Part shown: in pieces, positions 47,795 through 61,498 of the stretch
Layout of the letters: each line of letters begins with the position of its first letter
Position numbering within the stretch: position 1 is the first letter of the stretch
Assembly (NCBI RefSeq): GCF_000002425.4
Contig: NC_037265.1
Location: forward strand, 15,311,934-15,375,933
Length of the DNA: 64,000 nt
Source of the DNA: Physcomitrium patens
Lineage: Eukaryota; Streptophyta; Bryopsida; Funariales; Funariaceae
Reading direction: 5' to 3'
The notes under the pieces: generated by a model
The model's database searches: none
Told to the model about the DNA's origin: nothing
What the model saw: only the letters and a program-made list of their open reading frames with translations
Program-made: the position numbers and the translations under genes

Positions 47795-50700
47795 ATGAAG
47801 AGTGCAATGGCACAAATGCAAGAGCAATTGAGGAAGTTAATGCTTGTAATGCATCAACTCAATTTATCACCATAAGAAACAAGATTGGAAGGAAGTGAAG
47901 ATATAAAAATGATTGAAGCTGCTTCAACATCTACACCAAATCATGTCCATTCTCTTATAGTGGAACGTCCTTCCAGTATTAGAAAACTTAGAATTGCCTT
48001 ATTGAAGAAGTTTGATGGTACCTGATCAAAGTTTAGAGGATTTATCAATCAAGTACAACTTGTGATTGAACTTCAATCTCAAAGCTATCCAACTCCAAGA
48101 TTGCAAGTTAGATTCATTGGTATGCTTTTTTTAGGTTCAATATTATCATGATTTTCATCTTTTTTTAAACGACAAGATCTAATATTGGATAATCTGGAGG
48201 CTTTTTTGGCAGAGTTTTGATCCATACATGGAGGACATGATGCAATTCGTGTTGCAACCAACAAGATCCATATTTTACGACAAGACAATGGATCAGTAAC
48301 ATTGTATGCTTTATAATTTTGACAACTTGCAACTAATATCAAGTGGGATGATGCTGCACTTGTTAGCCAATTTTTCTATGGATTACAATATGAGGTAAAA
48401 AAATCAATTCTCAACTTACCTGATCCTCAAATATTGAGTCAAGCAATTGACTTTGCTATGAAGTGCAACAATCATCTTTTTGAATTTCGATCTGAGAACA
48501 ATACAAGTGGACCTCAACGTTACTATAATTCAATGGCAACACCAACATCTCTTCAATACATACATTCAAAAGTAGAGGATATGCAAATTGATGCGGTACG
48601 TTTGAAATCTCTTATTGAGCAAGAATAGATTTGTCATCGTCAAGAAGGATTGTGCTTATATTGTGGAGAACCTAAGCACACTACTTAACATTGCCTAAAG
48701 AAGTGACGCAACTATAAAATGAGGAGTACGGTGATCAAAAAAGATAGCATATTAGAAAATGAATTTTTTTAGCTACAATAGGAACCGTGCGGCTAGAACC
48801 TTATATAACACCTAGTAAAGGTCATATTCTCTCCTTAGAACCCTCTCCATATTTCATGATAAATGTTATTCTAGGACCTAAACATCACAAAGCCTTTGCC
48901 TTGCTAGATTCAAGAGCCTCAGTATGTTTCTTAGATGAAAAATTCTCTAAAAGACATGGCATATTTTTAATGAAGAAAACTAAATTTGTTCATATAGAAG
49001 TCATAGATGGTTGTCTGTTGTCTTCAAGAGATGTTATTCATGAAATCCTTTCTATAGAAGTAACAACTAATGGTCATAGTAGCTTTATAATATTTAATAT
49101 CATTAGATCTCCCTCTAAATCAATTATTTTAGGTTTATCATGGCTAAAAAAATCTAACCCTAAAATAGATTAGACTTCTTGTAGTCTTAAATTTTTTGAA
49201 AGTATAACTAAGAACGTAATTAATCAAATAGAAAGTCATAAATCTAATACAATTAAACTTGTATTTGTAGGTGCAAGATCTTTCTTGCATGATGCAAAAG
49301 AAGGATCACCTTGTGTCATTTATGCCACACCTGTTTCTACTAGTGCAAAGACTTCAAGTGGCATTCAAAGACTTCAAGTGGTATTCAAGATGTATTTAAA
49401 AAGAAAAATGTAGATATTCTTCTGAAACATCATTCTATAACTGCTCAATTGACCTTCAAGAAGGAGCACAACTACCATTTGGACCAATCTATAATTTATC
49501 ACAAAATGATTTGGTTGAACTCAAGGAGTATATTAAAGAGAATTTGGCCAAGAACTTCATACGCCATTCCAAATCTACAGTAGGAGCTCCAATTTTATTT
49601 ATAAAGAAAAAAGATAGATCATTATAGATGTGTGTCGATTATTGAGGACTGAACAAAATCACCATTGAGAATAGCTATCCGCTACCTTTGATATCTAGAC
49701 TCCTTGATCAATTGAATCTAGCTAAGATCTATACAAAAATAGATTTACAAAGAGCATACAATGTGGTACGTATCAAAGAAAGAGATGAATAGAATACTAT
49801 GTTTCGAACAAGGTATGGACATTTTCAATACAACGTCATACCTTTTGGACTTATAAATACACCAACAACATTCCAACATCTAATGAATGATGTCTTTTAG
49901 GAGTTTTTAGATGATTTTGTTGTTTGTTACCTAAACAACATCTTAATCTATTCTAAGAACTTAGAAGAACATGAACTTCATGTTTGTTGTATGTTACAAA
50001 AACTAAGATATGCAGGACTCTATGCTAAGATAAAAAAGTGTATATTTCACACTACTCAAGTCGACTTCTTAAGATACATCATTTCAAATGATCGACTTAT
50101 AATGGATTCTAAAAAAATTCAAACTATTATGGATTGGAAGATCTCAAAAACGGTAAGAGATATCTAATACTTTTAGGGATTTGCCAACTACTATCGGATC
50201 TTCATCAAAGACTTCTCTCAAGTTGCAGCTGGTCTTACACATTTGACCTGTAAAGAAAAACTTCAATGGAATCAAGAAGCGGAAGTAGCATTTGAAGCTT
50301 TGAAGACAACCTTTGTTTCTACAACAATCTTGTATTGCGTTAATTTTTTTTAGTCATTTTTTATGGAAACAAATGTATCAGACTTTGCTTTGAGTGTCAT
50401 ATTATCATAAATGAGAATAGATGATAAACTTCATTCAATAGCTTTTCATTCTAGAAAATTTTCAGCATCCAAGATCAATTATGAGATCCATGACAAAGAA
50501 CTTCTTGCAATCGTAGATTTGTTTCAAGAATGACACCATTATTTAGAAGGTGCTTTTAGTCTAGTCACCATATACATGGATTACAAGAATATTAAATATT
50601 TTATGTCAGCATGTGTTTTAAATTATTGCCAAGCCTGTTGGACTATGTTTTTGTCAAGATTTGAATTCAAGATTACTTATCGACTAAGAAAACAATAAAG

Positions 50701-52274
50701 ATTGTTAGATGCACTCTCTACGCGATTTTACCTTGTAGCAAAAAGAAGGAAATGTTGCTTTCGATTAACAACGGACAATTCTCTTGAAGCCAGAGCACCT
50801 ACATCTTCAAGCAATAAAATCAACACTAACTATTGATTCAACTTTCATTAAGCAAGTTCAATCAAATATGTCTTTTGATCCTCTTATTTGTGATATTAAG
50901 GAAAATCCTTCAAAGTCTCATGATACTTTCAAGTTTGAATTCAAGAACAATTTACTATATTTCTAAGGATGCCTATATGCTCTAGAAGGTGAAGCTTGAT
51001 TACTTGTTCTTCAAGCTTCTCATAACTTTCCAAAAGGAAAATATTTTGGGTACAATAAAACTTTGGAGCTAATATCTAGGGACTTTTGGTGGCTCCAAAT
51101 GTGGAAAGTAGTCAAAGATTTTGTACAATCTTGTGATATTTTCTCAAGATCAAAAACTCCTCATCATCGACCTTACAAACTTCTTCAACCATTATCCATT
51201 TCAAAACAACCATGGTCTTCTGTTTCTATGGATTTCATCACGGATCTTCCAATCTTAGGTTTTTATGATTTTATATTCGTGATAATAGATCGTTTTACCA
51301 AGATTGTACATTTTGTACCATGTACAAAATCCATCATAGGTGAAGAAACAGCTAAGCTCTTTCTTGACAATATCTATTGCTATCATGGATTATCCAAGTA
51401 TATTATATCAGATAAGTGAACTTAGTTTGTATTAAGATTTTGGCAGATTCTTATTAAGATTCTAAAAGTGGATATAAAACTATCTTCGACATTCCATCCT
51501 CAAACTAATGGACAAAAAAAATATGTTAAACAAGTTTTGGAGCACTATTTAAGATGTACCATCAACTACCAACAAAATGATTAGACAACTCTTTTGTCAT
51601 TAGCAGAGTTTGCTTATAATAACACAATACATTCTTCTACAAAATAAACACCTTTCTTTGCCAATTATGGTTATCATCCACAAATTGATACTTTTGACTT
51701 TTCAAAAGTTAATAATCCTGTGACAAAAGATTTAGCAATTCATTTATCAGAGCTACATGCAATGATGAAGGCGCAATTAAAAGAAGCTCAAGAACAACAA
51801 AAGCTAAATGCAGATGTCTATCGAAAGGAATAACCACCATTTCACATGGGTGACAAGGTATGGTTACTTTGTTGTAATATCAAGATCACTTGTCCTTGTG
51901 ATAAGTTGGACTATCAAAGGCTTGAACCATTTTCTATTTTTACATAAATTAATCCAATTTCATATCATTTACACCTACCAAAGTCAATAAAAATCCATCT
52001 AGTATTCCACATATCTCTTCTTGAATGATACAAGATAATGGACATACCAAGAAGAAGACAAGCTCCACTTCCTCCTATAGAAGTAGACAATAATGAAGAG
52101 TTCGAAGTAGAAGAAGTCTTAGATTTAAGGTGGCGCCAAAATACATTGGAATATCTTGTCCATTGGCGTAAATATGATATTAGTGAAGGCACATGAGAGC
52201 CAGTAAAGAATCTTATAAATGCAGCAAAGGCAATGGAGGCTTTTTATCGACGACATCCATCAAAATTAAGATGA
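47795..52274 (+). pseudogene. chromovirus D gag-pol pseudogene
   Basis: Gag from about 47795 (MKSAMAQMQEQL), with the zinc knuckle CLYCGEPKH near 48653-48692. Protease at 48787-49173, with the active site reading LDSRAS where DSGAS is expected (Gly lost). RT at about 49440-50200 has its catalytic YLDD changed to YLNN (near 49928). RNase H (METNVSDFALS) is near 50365 and ends near 50.7 kb. Integrase is at about 51000-51720 with CDIFSR for CxxC and VSMDFITDLP. The chromodomain at about 52100-52270 reads EVEEVLDLRWRQNTLEYLVH then WRKYD. Pol ends at TGA 52272-52274. Numerous other stops, many of them G:C to A:T changes. Confidence 0.92.
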
Positions 52275-52368
52275 AAACCTTTCTTATAAAAGAAACAAGA
52301 TCTAGGGAAGATAATATTCTACTTTCAATCCTTGTTTGTAGCTTCTTTGTAGTTATGATGCTGAAGAA

Positions 52369-52791
52369 ATGGAGAACCAACAACCAATGGATTCAACTCA
52401 AGAGCCTTCATTTGCTGACCTATTAGACAAGACATTACGATTGTTACAACCTTTAAGATGACGTAATCGAGATGAAGATCTTCAAGAATGACATGTTCTT
52501 TCTTGAATAGAGGGCAAGATACAATGCATTTGGTATTATGACCTTAGAAGGGACTCTCGATGTTTGGTGATTTTACTAGAGGTAGGAACAACTCCTGACA
52601 GTGTTCCAAATATTTTATTTGAAGGAAGTTATGAAGGCCTCAACAACAATCAAATCATTGGGTGGTCTTCCCACTCTGGTATGAGACACTATCGATGGTT
52701 GAGAGGCCCTATCAATCATCTTCGAAGAGAACAAAGATCAAAATAAGTGGCAAATATAATTCGTGACATCATAGATTTTCTCAACATATGA
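52369..52791 (+). pseudogene. extra conserved 141-codon frame (orf3) of chromovirus D, decayed
   Basis: The frame runs from ATG 52369 (MENQQPMDSTQEP) to TGA 52789-52791, 94 bp after pol and 41 bp before the 3' LTR. It has exactly the length of the element C frame, and the two align codon for codon without a gap. By eye, about 27 codons differ silently and about 44 change an amino acid over the whole frame. In codons 66-101 the count is about 13 silent to 7 changed, as expected if the core was under selection before the copies decayed. D has internal stops at codons 31, 41, 46 and 126. The product would be soluble, with a conserved VILLEVGTT, LFEGSYEGLNN, IGWSS, HYRWLRGPIN series. No domain was recognised. 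It is not a chromodomain, RNase H or envelope-like protein. Confidence 0.72.
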
Positions 52792-52832
52792 TGATTACTT
52801 CTCGTGAAATTTTTTCCTAGAAGGGAGAGTAA

Positions 52833-53390
52833 TGTCACGAATATACGCATGTAAGTTAGTAATTACATGTATAAATAGATAGATATAAATAAAAGTAGGT
52901 AAAAGTAAGTTAATTCTATAATATTTGCTATGGAAGCTTTGTAGAAGCTTTATAGATGCTGCTTTGACATTATAGGTGTCTTTAATTGAGTTTTTGGATT
53001 AGAAACGTAGTCAACAAGTTGGTCATGTGCCACACATGTTATTAGCTTGAAGACCAAGCTAACTATGTGGGCCACATATAGAAAAACTTTTCTTGTAAGT
53101 CAAGGCATGTATCCTACAAAGTCAACACATATTGGAGGTCCTATAGAACATTGCCATGTAGCCCCTAGTTAGATAGTATATATAGAAACAAAAATGAAGC
53201 CCTCTTCACTCTTGTCAACTCTTTTCTTGCTTCTAGTCTAGTTTCAAGGATCTCTAGTTTCCTTGTCTTTTGGTAATAGCCATTCTAGTTTCTTTTTTAA
53301 TATACATATTGAGTTATTTCTATTTTGTCATCTTTCTTTGAGAGAAGTCTCACTTGTTTATTTATTTTTATCAAGTTCTTGTCCTTGACA
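52833..53390 (+). repeat. chromovirus D 3' LTR
   Basis: 558 bp, from TGTCACGAATATACGC to TTGTCCTTGACA, followed by the TSD TCTAC. Confidence 0.96.
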
Positions 53391-53395
53391 TCTAC

Positions 53396-54003
53396 TTAAA
53401 TCTTTTTAAATATTATAAAAAAAAATAAAAAAAATTCTAATCCTTATATTAAAAAAAACTTAATAACTAATAATTAAACTTTATTTATATTAAATTAAAA
53501 TAAAATAAAAAGAGATTTTAAGATTAAGTATCTATTCCAAATTATAACAAGGTGAGAAAAAAATTAGAAAATTAAAAAACTTACAATGGAAGAAATAAAA
53601 TACTATTAGACTAGAATTAAGATAGAATGATTAAGAACCCTCCATCTAAGAAAACTATTTTCTATCTATATATGCTTCACCTATTCTACAAAATTCAAAA
53701 AATTCTTATTATTTCTTTGCTATTCCAAATATGAAAATTATTAGTTTATCAAAAATCTAATTTAAGTTGTTTTAATATTCCCAAAATATTATAGTAATCT
53801 AAAATATTTTATTTAACTATGTTTATAGTTATGTAACATATAACTTAATATATATTTATATTATTTATGATTCATAATAACCATGTTGTAATTATTTTAT
53901 TTTACATAGTTGTGTTAATTTTTATTTGTAATCTCTTGCTATTAACTCCAAACAAGTTATTTTTTGGCATTCTAAATTAAATAGAGTGTAAACTATTTAT
54001 TCA
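53396..54003. other. AT-rich intergenic DNA
   Basis: No gene or element recognised between chromovirus D and the GC-richer block. Confidence 0.7.
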
Positions 54004-56400
54004 TATAGTATTTCTCCCCTCTCTCCCTCACCCCTCACCCCTTCCTTTCTCCGCCGCCTCCTCCTCCTGCTCCTTCTTCTTCTTCTTCATTCCTGTCGTG
54101 ACTCTACTTCGCCACCCCTTCCTCCCTTCCTTCCCTTCTCCATGCCATGCCTGCAATCTAACGAACGCATCACTGCCATCTCCACCACCACCACCACTGC
54201 ACTTGCACTCACTGGAACCTACCTACCTACCTGCCTGCCCCCCTTCCCTCCCCCGCCTTCCGTTTCTCTGCCTGTCCCCCTCCCTCCCAGGTATGCATGT
54301 ATGTATGGATGTACGTATGCTCGTCTCACCCTTTCTTCTCATCTCTTGCTCTTTCGATCTTTGATTCTGCACAGTGCTCCCTCCGCCCTCTAGTGCGCTG
54401 AACCAGATCTCACAATTCCCTTCAAAACATGCTCTCTAATTCCTTCTCAGATTCCTTGTCTGTTCACTCCTTTACACTCCTCCACTTGCTTGATTTCATG
54501 GCGTTCTGGGGATCTTTTGGCAGCCCCGGGTTGGTGTGCCGCATGGTTCTCAATTTTGATTGTTCCCAATTCTTAGGTCCAACTTTGCAAATGCATATTC
54601 TTAGGTCCAGTTGAAACTTAAGTTACCGCAGGCTGATATGTATGATATCAGCACTTAGTTTCTAGTTAGGAGGGTCTGCATGCAATTTTGTTTTATTTTT
54701 TGCGAGTGTACTTTTTATTGGGAACGAGGGTCTATCGATCTGTACCGTGTCACTTTCGTTGCTGTGGGTAGTTGTATGTTTGTCAACTACATACCTACCT
54801 AGCTTTAAAGCAGTCGCTGATCATTTCAGGTTATCCCTGCAGTAGGATATCTGCTTCTACACCATGCCTATTCTTCCAGCTATTAGTAGAATGTTCTGAC
54901 GGGTCATTCATGTCATGTTCCCAGTCCAGTATGAATTACTTTCGGAGGAGGACGGCCTGGGAGATTCTACAATTGAAGGCTACGTAGTCATCCAAACTTC
55001 AATCTAGTGTACATAATTAAACTTAACAGTAACGTTGGTCGGATTCTTTGGAACTGAAAAGGTGAGGAATATGGTTGGCTTCATGGAGTTCGGAGCAGTG
55101 GCTACCGCATAAGTTTATGCAATGCTTGTGGTTTCACATTTTGCATTTGGTTCCTTAAGTACAAAACAATTCTTTTCCATTGGCATATGGGTGCTATCTC
55201 GTTGTGTTTATTTTTATTGCAGAGTTCCGTGCGTTCAGATTGAGAGTGGTTTGTATTTCTATAACCAATTATTTGAGCCAACTCTTTCGTGAAACGCCTT
55301 TAGTGACATAAGGCACTGTTGCCAGGAACTTGAAAAACAAACATCTTCAGAGGAGTATTATTCAGTAATCGTCCACTTTGACGAGATTACATTCCATTTT
55401 ATTTTTCTGCTTTCCGATTACCTTATGATTCGGCCAATGCAACTACCTACAGACTTTTGACGATATTATTCCAGGTCTCCGACGTTTCAGAGCATCTACA
55501 TACACCAATTCGGCATATTCTAGGCCTGCAATTCTCTGCTAGCAAATACCTGTTGGGATTTTGAATTTTTGATGGTAGGGATGGCTTTGAAGGTACGATT
55601 TCTGCAACCCTGTGGAACATGCACGGGACATATTTTTCCTGAGCAGAAAGTGTTGTATGCCGCCTCACCTTTACAGGATAGTATTCCTTTGATGTGCTTT
55701 TCTAGAATCGAAAACATGTTGACTGGGTGAAGCTATAATTACAGTGAAATCTCCTTGTTTCCCTTATCTAACTGGTGTGAATGACCATTCCGCTAAACAA
55801 TACCACCAGAAAAAGGAGCGTTCGTGTTACAATACACAGTTGTCCTTTCATGCATTGTAGCGAATTGGTTGATTGATACCGTTGTTGTTCAATGAATGTC
55901 AGGAATAGGAGATGTTGTAGCCGCCATATGTGCGGGTGTTGTTCAATTTTTTTAGAGCTTAATTTCAAGTAAAATAAACTGTGTGTGCCGTTTTGTTGAT
56001 TTCCAAGAATAAATCCATTTCTGTCCAATTCCAAGGCATTCTGTCACAAACACCATGTTCTTGACTAGTGCACAGTAGGAGCTAACTTTCAACCACACTC
56101 GTCATTGCTTAGATTGGCATTCCATGAGTAACTAAATTTCAATTTGAAGGGTGAAGTATACTTGGACATTGGATAGATGGGGCACAAACCATGTGCTCTT
56201 TTTCTAGACTACAATCACAGTCTGCAATAGATTTTGGCCTGATAAAAGATATCTACTTAGACGAATCGCATATCCAATAGGATTAATCGGATTGCATATC
56301 CTTCTTGTCCTTTGTACTATTATTGAGTTCTTATTATTGTGATATTGTTGTGATGGCTTGATCTACTAGATTTTTTTTGTTTATTATGTGTGCTTAAACA
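54004..56400 (+). other. GC-richer unique block with possible 5' exons of a gene
   Basis: It starts with a strongly pyrimidine-rich stretch (54004-54135) like a plant 5' UTR. CCCAG|GTATGC near 54289 and CTGCACAG|TGCTCC near 54374 could bound an 85-bp leader intron. An ATG at 54498 opens a 39-codon frame starting MAFWGSFGSPG. The first five residues recall plant nucleoplasmin-like (HD2/FKBP) N-termini, but that is far too short to assign. No further coding exon was recognised up to 56.4 kb; a possible acceptor (TTTATTGCAG) lies near 55222. It may be the start of a gene cut off by later insertions, or a non-coding transcript. Confidence 0.35.
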
Positions 56401-59400
56401 AAAGTATTTAAACAATATGTTATTGTTTGTTACATTTATCTTATTTTATAATCTGCAAGATTATAAAACACATTCACTTAATTGGTCTTAAATACATTCA
56501 CTTAAGTAGGTGAGTATAAATGTCTATTATTTGTTGTGATTGTTCAATAAATAATGAAGAATGAATTTATTTATGCTCAAGTTTCTTTAATAATGTTGAA
56601 TTTAGTATCAATATTTTTAAATACTTCAAAGATTAGGAATTATGATTATTTAACATTGAAGGTTTAGCTTTTGATTTATAGATTTAATTTGGAGGATAGA
56701 AAATTATATGGTTTGTGGGATAATGTGGTTAAATGAGTGTTTAAGAAATATTTTTGAAATACCAAATAAATCTAATATGTAATTTTCTACAGGAGGTGAA
56801 AATATGAAATTAGATTTTTTTTTCAATAATTCATCATGGAATATCTTTTGGAAATTTTCAAGCATTGTATAATCATGGTTTGGAGTTTTTTACATGATTT
56901 TTTCATATCAAGATCTTCAAGCACTAAAGAAAAATATGATAAAATATCAAGTATGCAAGATATTTTTAGAGATACTTGTGACGGATTTGAAGTCTACATT
57001 AAAGCATTTAAGGTTTTATTAACAAAAATAATTTATTGAATAGAAACCAATGTGTACATATATGTAAGAGAATTAAACATGTTACAAAGGTTTTTGACTA
57101 TCTAATAACTTACAACAATGGTAGATTAGAGTTTTAGCTTTTATTAAATGTATTATTTTTTATATTAAATAAATCTTATTTTCTAGAGAAAATTGTGCAA
57201 AACCAAATTGGTATAAAGAAGCTATCTTCCAATTGAATAACAAAGAAAATTTTAGAGAATTACTTTTGGATTTAAAATGTAGTTATAATACAATAAGTAA
57301 TATACTTTTAAATTATTATTTCAATAAATTTGAAGGCATCACATTTGGTACTTTTGATCTTGTAACATGTGATGAAGTACAAAGTGATATTAAATTTCTA
57401 TATGAGAGATTGATCAAAGCAAGTGGAGAAGAAATTTTTGAATATTATGGACTAACAAAGCATTTATTATAAAGACTAGAAGATCTTCTTAATATAGAAG
57501 TTGAAGAATGGGATGATTTAAAACTATCATCAAATAAGAAGAGTATTGAAATCATAAAATGTATAAGTGATGGAAGTTTTGGAGTGGTTTATAAATCAAA
57601 GTGGTTGAGAGTTTTATGCGCAATCAAAAAGATGGATGTTGCACTTAGCAAGTTTTTAAAGATTCTTTCAAAAAAAGATCCATTTGATGGTGTTTATGGA
57701 ATAAAAGAGATATTAGAAAGAATTGAAAAAGGTAAAAGATCAAACTTATTTTCAAATTGTGATGACTTGATTGAGCTCATTAGAGATTGTTGGAGGTTGA
57801 ATCGTTTGAATTTCCTAAAATTTGTAAATATTTGTGAAAGATTGAATTTACTAAAGAAAAAGTTTTTAGTTGGAATTGAAGTGTCAAATGCACCATATTT
57901 TAGAGAATCAAATAAGAATTATTATTGAAATAGAAGATTTCAGCTAATACATAATAAATTGCCATTAGTAAGACTTATAGTAGAAATTAAAGTAAATATA
58001 TCTTGAATTAAATATATTGATTATATTTTATAAAATGTTTTATACTTTCTTTTGAATTAATGGTGTTTACATGTCTTTGTATGAGTTCAAGTTAATAAGA
58101 TTAAATTAAAATGTAGTATATGCATCATTCTAATTTTTTTTATTAATTTATAGTTAATATTTCTAATTATAGATTGACTTATTTGAAGAAGAAATATTTG
58201 GTAGAATAAAATATTTATCACAAATAAGAAAACAATGTGTAGATAAAGTGAAGGCATTATATCTTATTAGAATGGATGGAATACGCAAGACTATAATAAC
58301 AAAAGCTATATTGACTGATGTAAAAGACATGTATAATGCTTCATACTTTTTTGAGTGCATTGAAAGTAGTGGTAATTTTTGTACAACTTCTTGCATTATC
58401 TTAGAATAATTTTAAGTCAAAGAAAAATCAATGGATATTAAAGAAGCTCATAAAATGTTAAAATCATTCTCTATGGAGAATAAAAAAATCTTGGTCTTTG
58501 ACAATATAAAGAATCAAAGTCAAATTGAAGATATTGTGTCCATAGATGACATATTTGCTAGCAATGGTATGACATTGATTGTAACAACTCGAGATTCAAA
58601 AACCTTAAAGCATTGTAGTAAACAAGTTTGTAAAATAAATATTGAAGAACTTGATGAAGAAATAAATATGAAGTTGTTTATTACACATTCTTGTAGTCAA
58701 GAAAATCTATCCAATGAACTTGTTGAGGTTGGCAAATTTTTTTTAAGAACTTGTAATGGCCTACTATTAAGTCTAAAAGTTATGGAAGCATTTTTTAAAG
58801 ATAAAAAGAGATTGTGATGTTCGGAGCAAGCTTTACCAAAGTTTAAAAAGGAAAGAGAGTTAGATGGAAATGAAAACAATAGTAACTACAAGATTTAGAA
58901 GATATTAAGATTAAGCTTTGATAATTTCAAAGTTGAAGTCAAGAAAATATTTTTGGACATATGTTGTTTCTTTTGTAATGATGTGTGCCCTCAAGGCATG
59001 TCAAAAAAAAGAGCATTATGAATATGGATCAATGATCAAAAATACATATTAAAAAATGATGTAGAATTTACTTTAAATAAATTGATTTATCAATCATTGA
59101 TAAAAATAGATAAAGATAGAATTATATGAGTTCATGATCAACTACAAGACATAGGTAGGAATATTGTTGAAAAAAAAAAATGAAGTATAAATATACAAAA
59201 ATATAGAACTTGAATGTAGATCCATTTTATGGATTCTTTGATAAGGTAATTTCACTAAATAGAAAGTAGAGAAATAATAATAATAATAATAAAATATATT
59301 ATTTAATCTTTAAATTTTTATTTTTATATTTTGTAATTTGTTTCATTTTTTTTAGATGTTTGTTAATGTAAAGTTATCATATTAAAACATGAGTCTTCTA

Positions 59401-61498
59401 TTATAATTACTTGTGTATGTACATTAAGTGAGTTACTAATGTAGAAATTCTAATCTTTTTGTATATTAAATTATATTAGTTTATAGTTGGAGGGATTATT
59501 TTACAACAATATAAACAACAAAAGTATTAGTAAAATAAGAAATGATTCTTTTTCATCACTTCAATTTTAAAATTATAATATTAGAGTTTTTCTCCTAAAG
59601 TTGTAATAATCATAATAAGAATATTTTTGTGTTAGTAAAGAATTCTCTTAGTTTAAGATGTTTTCTATTAGACATATCATTAGAATATGAATTAAAAGAA
59701 GAAGAAGCAGACAAAGCATTGCAAATGCTACATGACAAAGATATTTGGAAAAAGTTTGAAAGTTTAAATGTCTTCATATTGAAAAATTATTCTTTTATAC
59801 AAACATTTCTAAATTTATTTTTTAAAATTACTAAATTATTGGAATTTGACTTAGAAAGATGTTCAAACTTAATCATACTACTAAATAAATTAGAAAACAT
59901 GACTTTATTGAAGATACTTAATTTAAGAAGTTGTATAAAATTAAGGTCATTATCAAATATAATAAAAAGTCTTCTTGTTTTAAAAAATCTTAATATTAGA
60001 AATTGTCACTCGTTGATAATATTACTAAATGAATTGGGCAACCTCACATCTTTGACTATCTTTGAATTAAAATATTGCTTAATTTTAATATCATTGCCAA
60101 ATAAATTTGGCAACGTCACATCTTTATAAATTGTAAATATAAAATATCCTTCAAGCTTGACATCATTGCCAAATGAATTGAGCAACTTCACATCTTTGAC
60201 TATTTTAAATATAAAGTAGTACTAAAATTTGATATCATTGCCAAATAAATTGGGCAACCTCACATCTTTAACTACCTTAAGTATTAGAAGATGCTCAAGC
60301 TTGAAAATATTACAAAATGAATTGGATAACTTCACATCTTTGACTATATTTGATATAAGTTAGTGCTCAAGCTTAAATTATTGCCAAACACATTTAATAA
60401 CTTCACATCTGGGATTACTTTAAGAATGTGGGGGTGCTAATGCTTGTCATCATTACTAAAAGAATTGAAGAACCTTACATCTTTGACTACCTTAGAAATG
60501 TAGAAGTTCTCAAGCTTGACATTATTACCAAATGAATTAGGCATGTTACATCTTTGACTACTTTTAATATAAATAATTACTTAAGCTTGACATCATTGCC
60601 AAATAAATTGGGCAACCTCACATCTTTAACTACCTTATATATAGATGGGTGCTTAAGATTGACATTATTGCCAAATGAATTGGACAACCTCATATCTTTA
60701 ACTACCTTTGATATAAGTTGGTGTACAAGTTTGACATCATTACCAAATACATTTGGCAACCTCACATCTTTGACAACTTTAAATATAGAGTATTGCTCAA
60801 GCTTGAAATCATTGCCAGATGAATTAAGTAACTTCACATCTTTGACTACTTTAAATATGGAGCAGTGCTAAAGCTTGATATCATTGCTAAATGTATTCGA
60901 CAGTCTCACATCTTTAACTACCTTAAGTATTACAAGATGCTCAAGCTTGAAAATATTACTAAATAAATTAGGCAACTTCACTTCTTTAACTAACTTATAA
61001 ATATGACGGTGCTCAAGCTTAATATCATTGCCAAACAAATTAGGCAACCTCACATCTTTGACTACCTTAAGTATTAGAAAATACTCAAGCTTAAGAACAT
61101 TGTTAAATGAATTGGATAACTTCACCTCTTTGACTACCTTGTATATGTAGAGGTACTCAAGCTTGATATTATTGTCAAATAAATTGAGCGATTTGATATC
61201 ATTAACTACTTTTGAAATAAGATAGAGCTCAAGCTTGACATTATTGCCAAATGAATTGGACAATTCATATCTTTGGCTATGTTTTACTTGAGTGATTGCT
61301 TAAGCTTGACATCAATATCAAAAGATTTGAATAACCTTGCATCTTTGAGTATTTCAAATATGTGGAGGTCTTCAAGCTTGACATAATTGCTAAATGAATT
61401 GGATAATCTTACTTCTTTGACTACCATAGATATGTGGGAGTATTCAAGCTTGACATCATTGCTAAATAAATTAAGCAATTCTACATCTTAAACTACCT

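Larger units (their letters stand above)
46990..53390 (+). mobile_element. chromovirus D (Ty3/gypsy with chromodomain)
   Basis: 6.4-kb element with 5' LTR 46990-47567 and 3' LTR 52833-53390. Flanked by a perfect 5-bp target-site duplication TCTAC (46985-46989 and 53391-53395). Order: LTR, self-complementary primer site, gag with CCHC knuckle, protease, RT, RNase H, integrase, chromodomain, extra 141-codon frame, LTR. RT wording ([19 protein letters not shown]) and the chromodomain place it in the chromovirus branch of Ty3/gypsy. It is the same family as element C and both solo LTRs. Stops and lost catalytic residues make it inactive. Confidence 0.96.

Noticed and set aside
54498..54614. HD2/FKBP-type nucleoplasmin-like gene from the MAFWG start
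   Set aside because: Only five residues agree, the usual continuation is absent, and no second exon was found.
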